Shown: positions 57,297 to 64,000 of the stretch, piece after piece
Numbering within the stretch: the first letter of the stretch is position 1
Layout of the letters: every line of letters begins with the position of its first letter
DNA from: Rhizobium sp. BK399
GTDB taxonomy: Bacteria > Pseudomonadota > Alphaproteobacteria > Rhizobiales > Rhizobiaceae
Assembly (NCBI RefSeq): GCF_014194695.1
Contig: NZ_JACIAH010000001.1
Span: forward strand, 310,001 to 374,000
Length of the DNA stretch: 64,000 nucleotides
Direction: 5' to 3'
Program-made: the position numbers and the translations under genes
The notes under the pieces: generated by a model
Databases searched by the model: none
Told to the model about the DNA's origin: nothing
The model's input: the letters and a program-made list of their open reading frames with translations, nothing else

Positions 57297-57641
57297 GTGG
57301 CCTTTCAGATGCACCTCGACACAGAACACCCGCAGCCCGAACAGGCCTACCGGGAATTTTCGCTCGATCGCCCCGGCAAGATCATCTTTGTCGGACACCA
57401 CCTCAGCACGGGAACGCAGGTCCGCTGCTTGATCCGCACCATTACGCTTGCGGGCGCGGTCATCGAGGTCAACCCTAACCTCGAGGTGCCGAATCATTTC
57501 TTCCTCGAGATCCTCGGCATTCACGACGAGATCGGCTCGACGGTCGTCAAGCGCGAGGGCGACCTCGTGACAATTAGCTTCAACATGCTGATCAACCCGG
57601 AATTCCTGCATCACGTCTTGCGACTGAATTTCGAAGCGTAG
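57297..57641 (+). CDS. PilZ-like protein with degenerate ligand motifs
   Basis: A 114-residue protein beginning at GTG behind GGAGG. It aligns by eye with the PilZ protein at 59580 (shared HFFLEILGIHDEIG against HYYLSILGLAYRIG and a similar C-terminus). The RxxxR position reads DRPGK and the DxSxxG position TITLAG, so cyclic-di-GMP binding is doubtful. A partner or decoy role is possible. Confidence 0.7.
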   Translation: MAFQMHLDTEHPQPEQAYREFSLDRPGKIIFVGHHLSTGTQVRCLIRTITLAGAVIEVNPNLEVPNHFFLEILGIHDEIGSTVVKREGDLVTISFNMLINPEFLHHVLRLNFEA

Positions 57642-57849
57642 CCGGCGTGCGACCGCTCTCGCATTCCGCTCGCGACAACGCCGCTGTCCTGGTGGCACTG
57701 CGTCTCGCGGCCCGCCAAACGAAGAGCCGCACGATCAGCTGAAGGCTCTGCCATTCCGGGCCTTCGAGCGGATCGCTAAACCGATCCCGGTGAACTTTTC
57801 GATTGCGATCCTGAAAGACACTCCAGAGAACCACCCAGTTGAGATCCAT
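57592..57849 (-). CDS. Possible 85-residue protein overlapping the PilZ-like gene
   Basis: ATG 57849 with GGAGG eight bases away opens MDLNWVVLWSVFQDRNRKVHRD. The first 50 residues look protein-like; the last 35 are Arg/Ser-rich and overlap the end of the PilZ-like gene in antisense. No family recognised. It may be a real short gene or a shadow. Confidence 0.4.
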   Translation of the reverse strand: MDLNWVVLWSVFQDRNRKVHRDRFSDPLEGPEWQSLQLIVRLFVWRAARRSATRTAALSRAECESGRTPATLRNSVARRDAGIPG

Positions 57850-57939
57850 TGCTCGGGCCTCCATCTATTGCTGATGTGACTGAGCTAAGTCTCCCCGCAC
57901 TCTCGATGTAGATGCATGGGAGAAAGAGGGTTTTCATCC

Positions 57940-58806
57940 ATGAAAGATGCGAACTGGGACGACCTGCAGTTGTTCTTCCATGTGGCGACTGGCGGTGGGC
58001 TTTCGGCTGCAGCAACGCAAACCGGCCTCAGCGCACCGACGATAGGCCGTCGCATGCTGGCACTGGAGCGTGCGACGGGACGCGCGCTCTTCAACCGCGG
58101 ACCGACGGGATACCTGCTGGCAAAGGACGGAGTTGCACTTCTCGAGCGGGTTCGCTTGATGCAGGACGCAGCCCAATCCATTGCGGATTGGCGAGGCGAA
58201 GTGTTGACGCTTCCCATCGTCTCGATGGCCGCCGACAGTTGGACGTCACGCTTTGTCGCCTCCCACCTTGCAGCCATCTGGACGCCGAAGGACGCCTTTC
58301 GGATGTGCTACAAGACCTGCGACGGCGGCGTCGACTTCACCTACCGCGAGGCCCACATCGCTATTCGCCATGACCGCCCCGACACCGGCAACGTTGCAAT
58401 TCGGCGATCCGTCGGCGTTGCACATGCCGTTTACCAGGCGCGCAGCTTCGACGATCGCAACCGCAACTGGATCTCACTCGGCACAGACATCGCCATCACG
58501 CCGGCCGACAAGTGGACCTTCGAGCATCCGGACTACTGGATCACCGGCTGGACGAATACGCCGCATATGCTCTTCTATCTCATCCGCGGCGGTGCCGGAC
58601 GCGGCGTCCTACCGTGCTTCATCGGGGATTCTGACCAGAGCCTCGTTCGCGCTGGGCCGCTTATCGAAGAGTTGACTTACGAGATGTGGGTCACGGCTCA
58701 CGACGACGAGCGTCAACGCCCGGAAGTGCGCACCGTCATTGATCGACTGGTCGGGCTTTTTTCCGAGAACGAAACGCTCTTTGCCGGTGGGGCGCCGGGA
58801 CCATAG
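57940..58806 (+). CDS. LysR-family transcription regulator
   Basis: A 288-residue regulator with an N-terminal winged helix: WDDLQLFFHVATGGGLSAAATQTGLSAPTIGRRMLALE. The rest is a periplasmic-binding-like effector domain, somewhat divergent. ATG 57940 (MKDANWDD) has AGAGGG upstream; 57916 is alternative. Target unknown; the neighbouring host-attachment-like gene converges on it and does not share a promoter. Confidence 0.88.
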   Translation: MKDANWDDLQLFFHVATGGGLSAAATQTGLSAPTIGRRMLALERATGRALFNRGPTGYLLAKDGVALLERVRLMQDAAQSIADWRGEVLTLPIVSMAADSWTSRFVASHLAAIWTPKDAFRMCYKTCDGGVDFTYREAHIAIRHDRPDTGNVAIRRSVGVAHAVYQARSFDDRNRNWISLGTDIAITPADKWTFEHPDYWITGWTNTPHMLFYLIRGGAGRGVLPCFIGDSDQSLVRAGPLIEELTYEMWVTAHDDERQRPEVRTVIDRLVGLFSENETLFAGGAPGP

Positions 58807-58843
58807 AAGCCGCCGGCGCAGATCCGGGTTTGGCGATAGTGTC

Positions 58844-59290
58844 TCAAGCAGCTAGGTGTCGCTCTATCTGGTCGACAGGCAGATTGATGTAGTCCTTCGG
58901 CACTTCAGCCGAAATCGCAGCCTGAACTTGAGGTGTCAGGTTGCTCCGCAGGGTGCCGAGTGCCTTTGGCGGCGCGACCAAAATGATGTTGCGAGCATTC
59001 TTTTCGCGCACCAACAGGTCCATTTTCACGGCAACCTGTTTCAGAAACTGTGCCTCGGCCTGCTCATGCCAATCTGTTTGCTCGACGGCACTAGCGCTCT
59101 GCCCATCGGCCGCGTGCGTTCGACCCGGTTTGTCGGCTCCTATTTCGCGATCCGGCTCATTGGGCTGGCTCAAGGTTTCCTCAACCTTGAGGTTCATCAA
59201 TTCTATGTCGCCTGCGTTCTGCAGGATCAATGCCTTGGCACCATCGCAAACGACCACCCACGATTTCGACGGAACTCTGACATCAGCCAT
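58844..59290 (-). CDS. Host-attachment (baeRF-like) family protein
   Basis: A 148-residue protein: WVVVCDGAKALILQNAG at the start, HEQAEAQFLKQVAVKMD and NIILVAPPKALGTLRSNLTPQVQAAI toward the end match the family called host attachment protein, which resembles release-factor eRF1 domains. Role in rhizobia unclear. ATG 59290 with GAGGAA seven bases away is used; the longer frame to 59599 is rejected. Confidence 0.85.
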   Translation of the reverse strand: MADVRVPSKSWVVVCDGAKALILQNAGDIELMNLKVEETLSQPNEPDREIGADKPGRTHAADGQSASAVEQTDWHEQAEAQFLKQVAVKMDLLVREKNARNIILVAPPKALGTLRSNLTPQVQAAISAEVPKDYINLPVDQIERHLAA

Positions 59291-59498
59291 TGTGATTTCC
59301 TCGCTTTGTAATTTTGAAGCGCCATCGGCGCCCCCGACAATCAGAAAAACGTGCAGAGCCGAAAAGAGTTCGATGACTTTTTTACGACAATTGCGGCGCA
59401 TCGCGGTGCTCGCAGCCCTGGCCGCTCGATCTGAATTCCCGTCTTCCAAGGTGGGACGCCCGGAAAACGACTGCGTCGTTAAAATTGTATTTGGTTCC

Positions 59499-59527
59499 TT
59501 GACAATTGCGCAAAGCATTCGTGTGAA
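59499..59527 (+). promoter_or_regulatory. Possible sigma-70-type promoter
   Basis: TTGACA (59499-59504), 17 bases, TGTGAA (59522-59527). The -35 is a full match, the -10 weak. It lies 52 bases before the PilZ start. Confidence 0.35.
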
Positions 59528-59579
59528 GCTCCAGTCGAAGAGGACCGGGACGACCTTGGTTCCAGGGAGACACGCGGAA

Positions 59580-59975
59580 ATGTCGATGCTTCGCGCCACG
59601 CACCTTGCGACCGTAAAATCTGCGGTTTACGAGACGCGCTGGGAACAGTTCAGTGTTAGACGCCCTGCGCGTATCATCGCGGTGCGGCCCTGCCTTACCG
59701 GTATCTCCATCCGCAGCGCAGAGATCATCGACATCTCGCGCGGGGGTGCCACGTTTGTCGTTTCATCCACAGCGGGCCTGCCAAAGCACTACTACCTTAG
59801 TATTCTTGGCCTTGCCTATCGGATTGGTTGCGCCGAGGTCTATCGCAATAACGAGCGCATTGGCGTGCGGTTCATCAATACAATCGAGCCGGAGGTTCTA
59901 CGTCGCGTCGTGCGTGCGGATTTCATGGCCGGCAACGTGGAAGCACTCGAAGCCCGCGGAGCCGTACGCATGTAA
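59580..59975 (+). CDS. PilZ-domain cyclic-di-GMP-binding protein
   Basis: A 131-residue protein. RRPAR fits RxxxR and DISRGGA fits DxSxxG, the two cyclic-di-GMP contact motifs, with a following beta-barrel. The longer frame from 58941 is antisense to the host-attachment gene and discarded; ATG 59580 or 59586 is used. A receptor for signals such as those changed by the GGDEF-EAL protein, but its output is unknown. Confidence 0.82.
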   Translation: MSMLRATHLATVKSAVYETRWEQFSVRRPARIIAVRPCLTGISIRSAEIIDISRGGATFVVSSTAGLPKHYYLSILGLAYRIGCAEVYRNNERIGVRFINTIEPEVLRRVVRADFMAGNVEALEARGAVRM

Positions 59976-60069
59976 ATCGCGCTCACCGCGGAATAATGTT
60001 TCTTGCCTTGGCGGCAGCAGAGCCTATTCTCGGTCCGATTTTCCACAGCATCCAGGAAACTGCTCCAGC

Positions 60070-61182
60070 ATGTCCGCCTTTTCGCGCTTCACGCCGCTTG
60101 CTAGCGCCCTTCCCTCCACCGTTCCCTTCGTCGGTCCAGAAGCGATCGAGCGCCAGCGCGGCCTTTTGGTCAAGGCGCGGATCGGCGCCAATGAGAATGG
60201 TTTCGGCCCTGCCCCGTCGGTGCTTGCCGCCATGCGCGAGCAGGCTGGTGATATCTGGAAATACAACGACCCCGAAAACTATGCACTCAGGGAGGCGCTC
60301 GCCAGGCATCTGGGCGTCGGAATCGACTCCATCGCGATCGGTGGCGGCATCGATGAATTGCTCGGTCAGATCGTGCGGCTCGTGATCGAGCCTGGGGCGC
60401 CTGTCGTGACCTCGCTCGGTGGCTATCCGACCTTCAACTTCCACGTAGCCGGCTTCGGCGGCCGGCTCGTCACCGTGCCCTATGTCAACGATCGCGAAGA
60501 CCTCGACGGCCTTCTGGAGGCCGCTAAGCGCGAGAACGCGCCTCTGGTCTATTTCGCCAACCCGGACAATCCGATGGGAAGCTGGTGGGATGCCGATAGC
60601 ATCGTCGCCTTTGCCCGCGCGCTCCCGGAAACCACGATGCTGGTCCTCGACGAGGCCTACAGCGAAACCGGGCCGGCCGGATCTCTGCCAGCGATCGAGG
60701 CGCTCATCGACCTTCCCAATATCGTGCGCACGCGGACATTCTCGAAGGCCTACGGCCTAGCTGGCGCCAGGGTCGGCTATGTCATCTCGACACCAGGCAC
60801 CGCACGCGCGTTCGACAAGATCCGCAATCATTTCGGGATGAACCGGCTGGCGACGGTGGCGGCTCTGGCGGCACTCAAGGATCAGGCCTATCTCGCCGAA
60901 GTCGTGAGCAACATCCGCATGGCACGCGACCGAATCACCGCAATTGCCAAGGCGAACAACCTGGTTCCACTTGCGTCCGCGACCAACTTCGTTGCCATCG
61001 ACGCCGGACGCGACGGCACTTATGCCCGCGCCATCGTCGACGGGCTGATGCAGCATGGTGTCTTCATCCGGATGCCGGGTGTTGTTCCACTCAATCGTTG
61101 CATCCGCGTCAGTGTCGGACCGGAAGACGAGATGGCGCTTTTCGAAGAAGCACTACCGGAAGTGCTCAAGGCGCTGGGCTAG
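60070..61182 (+). CDS. HisC-like class I/II aminotransferase
   Basis: A 370-residue PLP enzyme. ARIGANENGFGPAPSVLAAM, YNDPENYALREALARHLGV, GGGIDELLGQIVRLV, YFANPDNPMGSWW (Asn/Pro), LDEAYSETG and RTFSKAYGLAGARVGY (Schiff-base Lys) fit the histidinol-phosphate/aromatic aminotransferase group. It is isolated from other histidine genes, so a broad aminotransferase role is more likely. Confidence 0.88.
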   Translation: MSAFSRFTPLASALPSTVPFVGPEAIERQRGLLVKARIGANENGFGPAPSVLAAMREQAGDIWKYNDPENYALREALARHLGVGIDSIAIGGGIDELLGQIVRLVIEPGAPVVTSLGGYPTFNFHVAGFGGRLVTVPYVNDREDLDGLLEAAKRENAPLVYFANPDNPMGSWWDADSIVAFARALPETTMLVLDEAYSETGPAGSLPAIEALIDLPNIVRTRTFSKAYGLAGARVGYVISTPGTARAFDKIRNHFGMNRLATVAALAALKDQAYLAEVVSNIRMARDRITAIAKANNLVPLASATNFVAIDAGRDGTYARAIVDGLMQHGVFIRMPGVVPLNRCIRVSVGPEDEMALFEEALPEVLKALG

Positions 61183-61193
61183 CGCAAAGCAAA

Positions 61194-61229
61194 GAACCGC
61201 GCCGGCCTTGTTCCTGCCGGTCGCGGTTC
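61194..61229. terminator. Bulged 13-bp hairpin after the aminotransferase gene
   Basis: 61194-61206 pairs with 61216-61229, with one bulged T at 61221 and a 9-base loop. It begins 12 bases after the stop. No T-run follows, so intrinsic termination is uncertain. Confidence 0.45.
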
Positions 61230-61323
61230 ATGTTCGTGGCATCGGCTTCTTCAAAAAGCTCCCGCCGCCCCTCTTTTGAGGTTGTTATTGATTCTCGCTC
61301 GCGTGTTGGCGGCCAGCCGGCTT

Positions 61324-61590
61324 TTAGTGGATCGTCATCCACTCGCGAGCGGCCCGGAGCGCCTCGACGATCTGCATCTTGTCCATGTTTGCGGCGACAT
61401 CGGCGCGAAGCTCGGCGGCGCGGTCGTTGCCCTTGATCGCCGCAATGTTCAGCCACTTGTGCGCGGCGACCAGATCGACGGCGCAACCGCGACCGGTCGC
61501 ATACATCAGACCCATCTCGCAGAAGATATCGGCGTTGTTTTCGCCACCCATGGTGGCCATTTCAGCATTGTGCATTTCAAAGCGTGCCAT
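61324..61590 (-). CDS. Sel1-repeat small protein
   Basis: An 88-residue protein with one or two Sel1-like repeats, CEMGLMYATGRGCAVDLVAAHKWLNIAAIKGND, a helix-turn-helix protein-interaction unit. No signal peptide. Function unknown. It is divergent from the DUF2147 gene. Confidence 0.83.
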   Translation of the reverse strand: MARFEMHNAEMATMGGENNADIFCEMGLMYATGRGCAVDLVAAHKWLNIAAIKGNDRAAELRADVAANMDKMQIVEALRAAREWMTIH

Positions 61591-62027
61591 CGGTTTATCC
61601 CTGTTTAGCCTGTTGTCGACTTACCCTGTTTTACCTTCCGGGCCTTGCCGTCTATCGCGGCTTTAAGTGCCCTTCGGTTCGGCGGGTTTGCCCCGCTCGT
61701 TTGATGGCTCCACTATGCCAATACCCTTTCAAAAAACGCCTAAAATGCATGATTAATTTGAAACAAACAAAGTGCAAACACTTGGTAAAATTGGATTTTT
61801 GTTAAACATCGCGATGCCTGCCGATTAAGGATTTTCGACACAATTTTACGGAATATTTAGATCTCGAAATCAACCTTCCGTTCACCACGAAATCAGCATC
61901 GCATGTCTGAAACGGAAGATTTTGTCGCCTCTGGCTCATCAAACGCGGTTGTCGCGAACCACAAGAAACAGATTTACGTTTACGTTCGCGTCATATATTT
62001 TCCCGCCGGGGCATAAGGGAGGAATGA
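61591..62027. other. AT-rich divergent intergenic region
   Basis: A 437-base gap, clearly AT-richer than the surroundings between 61720 and 61870. It should hold promoters for the Sel1 gene (minus) and the DUF2147 gene (plus; GGGAGGAA at about 62018-62025). No gene or CtrA/EcfG match found. Confidence 0.5.
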
Positions 62028-62366
62028 ATGATCCGCACGCTTATTTTCGCTGGAGCGTTGGCGCTTGCCGCCGGGCCGGCCTTTGCAGACGAACCGATCG
62101 TCGGCAATTGGAAAACGGCTTCCGGTGACACGGCGCATATTGCATCCTGCGGCGGCAGCTACTGCATCGTGCTGAAAACGGGCAAGTATGCCGGCAAGAA
62201 GATCGGAACGCTTGCAGGCAGCGGCGTGAGCTACAGCGGCCAGATCACCGATCCCGCCAACGACAAGACCTACAGCGGATCGGGCAACGTTCTCGGAAAC
62301 TCACTGAAAATGAAGGGCTGCGTCCTCAACGTGCTCTGCAAATCCCAGACCTGGACGCGCCTGTAG
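62028..62366 (+). CDS. DUF2147-family secreted protein
   Basis: A 112-residue protein with a signal peptide (IRTLIFAGALALAAGPAFA) and a small beta domain beginning DEPIVGNWKTASGDTAHI and ending KMKGCVLNVLCKSQTWTRL. Four mature Cys may form disulfides. DUF2147 proteins are periplasmic, of unknown role. A strong terminator follows. Confidence 0.88.
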   Translation: MIRTLIFAGALALAAGPAFADEPIVGNWKTASGDTAHIASCGGSYCIVLKTGKYAGKKIGTLAGSGVSYSGQITDPANDKTYSGSGNVLGNSLKMKGCVLNVLCKSQTWTRL

Positions 62367-62382
62367 CAAGATGAATCGCGAA

Positions 62383-62420
62383 AAGAAGCGCCCGGACGAT
62401 GGCCGGGCGCTTCTTATTTC
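62383..62420. terminator. Bidirectional terminator between DUF2147 and GST genes
   Basis: A 13-bp stem, 62383-62395 with 62403-62415, 7-base loop, then TATTTC on the plus strand; the minus strand continues into TTCGCG after TT. It lies between convergent stops. Confidence 0.88.
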
Positions 62421-63117
62421 ATTGGGCGCGCTGATTGAAGAGGATCTTCTGTGCTTCCTTGTCTTCGGCAAGGTTGCTGCGTTCGCGCTCTTCCTTGCCG
62501 ACCGCCGTCCCGCGGATCACCGCCGGACGCGCCATCATCGTATCGAACCAGCGCTTGAGGTGAGGAAACTCATTGAGGTCCTGCCCCTGCTTCTCGTAGG
62601 GAATGACCCAGCCGATACTGGCCATATCAGCAATCGAATAGTCGCCGGCGAGATATTCACGATCCGCCAACCGCTTGTTCATCACGCCATACAGGCGGTT
62701 TACTTCGTTGGTGTAGCGGTTGATGCCGTATTCGATCTTCTCCGGCGCATAACCGCGGAAGTGGTGCGCCTGTCCGGCCATTGGGCCTAAGCCGCCCACC
62801 TGCCAGAAAAGCCATTCCTCGATCTGCACGCGTATGCGCTCGTCCGTCGAATAGAACTTCCCGAACTTGCGGCCGAGGTACTGGAGAATAGCGCCGGATT
62901 CGAACACAGAGATCGGATCACCCCCAGGACCATCCGGATCGATGATCGCCGGCATACGGTTGTTTGGCGCGATCTTCAGAAACTCCGGCGCGAATTGCTC
63001 GCCGCGTCCGATGTTGATGTATTTGACCTCGTAGGGAACGCCGAGTTCCTCGAGCATGATGCTGATCTTCCAGCCATTCGGGGTGGGCCAGTAATAAAGC
63101 TCAATCGGTGCCGTCAT
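62419..63117 (-). CDS. Glutathione S-transferase (YfcG/Ure2p-like)
   Basis: A 232-residue cytosolic enzyme. The thioredoxin-fold part has YWPTPNGWKISIMLEELGVPYEV and FESGAILQYLGRKFG (glutathione contacts); the helical half has WLFWQVGGLGPMAGQAHHF. The TPNGWK start places it with YfcG-like disulfide-bond reductases. ATG 63117 with AAGGAGA is used rather than 63168. Confidence 0.93.
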   Translation of the reverse strand: MTAPIELYYWPTPNGWKISIMLEELGVPYEVKYINIGRGEQFAPEFLKIAPNNRMPAIIDPDGPGGDPISVFESGAILQYLGRKFGKFYSTDERIRVQIEEWLFWQVGGLGPMAGQAHHFRGYAPEKIEYGINRYTNEVNRLYGVMNKRLADREYLAGDYSIADMASIGWVIPYEKQGQDLNEFPHLKRWFDTMMARPAVIRGTAVGKEERERSNLAEDKEAQKILFNQRAQ

Positions 63118-63271
63118 GAAAATCTCCTTTGCGGACTCAAGAGATAAGCAGTGGTAGCCACGCTTCAAGCTCGCCGACTTCCTGAACGGCGGATGAACCG
63201 GGATCTCAGCACCGGTTCAGCCATAGCGTGGCAAAACTGTCTCAACGCTAAGGCGATACCGGGGCAAAGTC

Positions 63272-63448
63272 ATGGATATGCTCATTTTGGCAAGACGTTT
63301 CACCATCATTACACTGTTTGCTGCGGTCTTCGCCGTCAGCTTCTCAGCGGCCGTCAGCCGCAACGCAGGCGGCGGTGCGCAGTCTCACTTCGGAGCCAAC
63401 TATACCTGCTTCGACACCAGCACCCCGTTCTGCAGGACAATCCGCTAA
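63272..63448 (+). CDS. Small secreted peptide, 58 residues
   Basis: ATG 63272 opens a basic/hydrophobic signal-like segment (RRFTIITLFAAVFAVSFSAAVS) and a short mature part with two Cys (YTCFDTSTPFCRTIR) that may form a disulfide. GGGG lies ten bases upstream. A longer overlapping frame is Arg/His-rich and unlike protein. No family recognised. Confidence 0.45.
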   Translation: MDMLILARRFTIITLFAAVFAVSFSAAVSRNAGGGAQSHFGANYTCFDTSTPFCRTIR

Positions 63449-63543
63449 TCCATCGGCGCGGGTGACATCGGCCGCGCCTCAAACCTGTGCAGCCCCCTCC
63501 GATGCGTCGTTTGCTTGTTAAAAACAACACCCTATAATGGCGC

Positions 63544-64000
63544 ATGAGCAAACGAATCTCTTCACCCCTCGACATTCTGTCCCCGTCCCCCTTCGTTCCG
63601 CAAACCTTTGACGACCCGGTCAAGGCTGTCGATGTGCTGACCGAACTCTATGAGCGCAATACCAACTTCCTGATCGAGAGCTTTGCCAGCCTTGCCAAGG
63701 GAGCGCCGATCACGTCGCGGTATCGTGCCTTCTATCCGCAGGTGAGCATCGAGACGACCAGCTACGGCCACGTCGATACGCGGCTCTCCTACGGCCATGT
63801 CACCGCTCCCGGGATCTACACGACGACCATCACGCGGCCGCAGCTCTTCCGTCACTATCTGAAGCAGCAGCTGGGCTTGCTGATGAAGAACCATGACGTA
63901 CCGGTCGTCGTCTCGGAATCGGCGACGCCTATTCCCCTGCATTTCGCTTTCGGCGAGGGCGCGCATGTCGAGGCATCGGCTGCAGCGTTCCTGGACATTC
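63544..64000 (+). CDS. amn: AMP nucleosidase, 3' end cut by window edge
   Basis: 152 codons from ATG 63544 to the right edge. The sequence (AVDVLTELYERNTNFLIESF, SRYRAFYPQVSIETTSYGHVDTRLSYGHV, ESATPIPLHFAFGEG) matches the N-terminal domain of AMP nucleosidase, which splits AMP into adenine and ribose 5-phosphate. The catalytic phosphorylase-like domain would lie beyond the window. Confidence 0.9.
   Translation, partial: MSKRISSPLDILSPSPFVPQTFDDPVKAVDVLTELYERNTNFLIESFASLAKGAPITSRYRAFYPQVSIETTSYGHVDTRLSYGHVTAPGIYTTTITRPQLFRHYLKQQLGLLMKNHDVPVVVSESATPIPLHFAFGEGAHVEASAAAFLDI

Noticed and set aside
59460..59498. EcfG-like promoter on the minus strand ahead of the host-attachment gene
   Set aside because: GGAAC is present, but the expected CGTT at 16 or 17 bases is absent (CGAC at 15).

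Overview
The window looks like a chromosomal segment of an alphaproteobacterium of the order Rhizobiales, most likely Sinorhizobium/Ensifer or a close relative. Evidence: high GC with strong third-position GC bias; many housekeeping genes in rhizobial order (rpoZ-rsh, acpS-lepB-rnc-era, psd-pssA, an iolRCDEB inositol cluster next to a Gfo/Idh oxidoreductase); a rhizobial RopA-like porin; small DUF1127 and DUF3563 proteins; and promoter motifs of the EcfG, CtrA and IolR types. There is no phage, transposon, plasmid or CRISPR signature. This is mostly ordinary core genome, and I did not find a clear new defence or mobile system.

Layout. 1-8.3 kb: a cut-off GH25 muramidase, then cysS followed by three translationally coupled GFA/CENP-V-type zinc proteins and a prolyl aminopeptidase, then citramalate synthase, an isoaspartyl-methyltransferase-like protein and a RarD permease. 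8.4-15 kb: a LOG-family protein, a LysM protein with a mirrored domain order, an Atm1-type ABC exporter and the psd-pssA phospholipid pair. 15-22 kb: a LysE exporter, an SRAP DNA-protein crosslink sensor, a NUDIX hydrolase, small envelope or unknown proteins, and a ygfZ-HD-phosphatase operon. 22-28 kb: Cu/Zn superoxide dismutase behind an EcfG-type promoter, an EF-hand protein with a hairpin across its ribosome binding site, a GGDEF-EAL protein, an HD protein, a MOSC protein and an aldo/keto reductase.

28-37 kb is almost entirely minus strand: rpoZ, rsh, DUF3563, DUF2062, acpS, lepB, rnc and era, then a Crp/Fnr regulator and a single-domain response regulator placed between era and recO. 37-44 kb: a NYN nuclease-like protein, smpB, dapA, a lytic transglycosylase, a hydrolase, the porin and tRNA-Ser(GCT). 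44-54 kb: an FAD reductase and the inositol catabolic cluster with IolR operators, giving the route from 2-keto-myo-inositol toward central metabolism (IolE, IolD, IolB, IolC). 54-64 kb: a mixed region with an AraC regulator, MATE exporter, two PilZ-like paralogues, a LysR regulator, a host-attachment-family protein, a HisC-like aminotransferase, a Sel1 protein, DUF2147, a glutathione transferase and the cut-off start of AMP nucleosidase.

Several genes here are edge-truncated or very short: the GH25 gene at the left edge, amn at the right edge, and proteins of 46, 49 and 58 residues. All family assignments come from motif recognition by eye; no database search was run.
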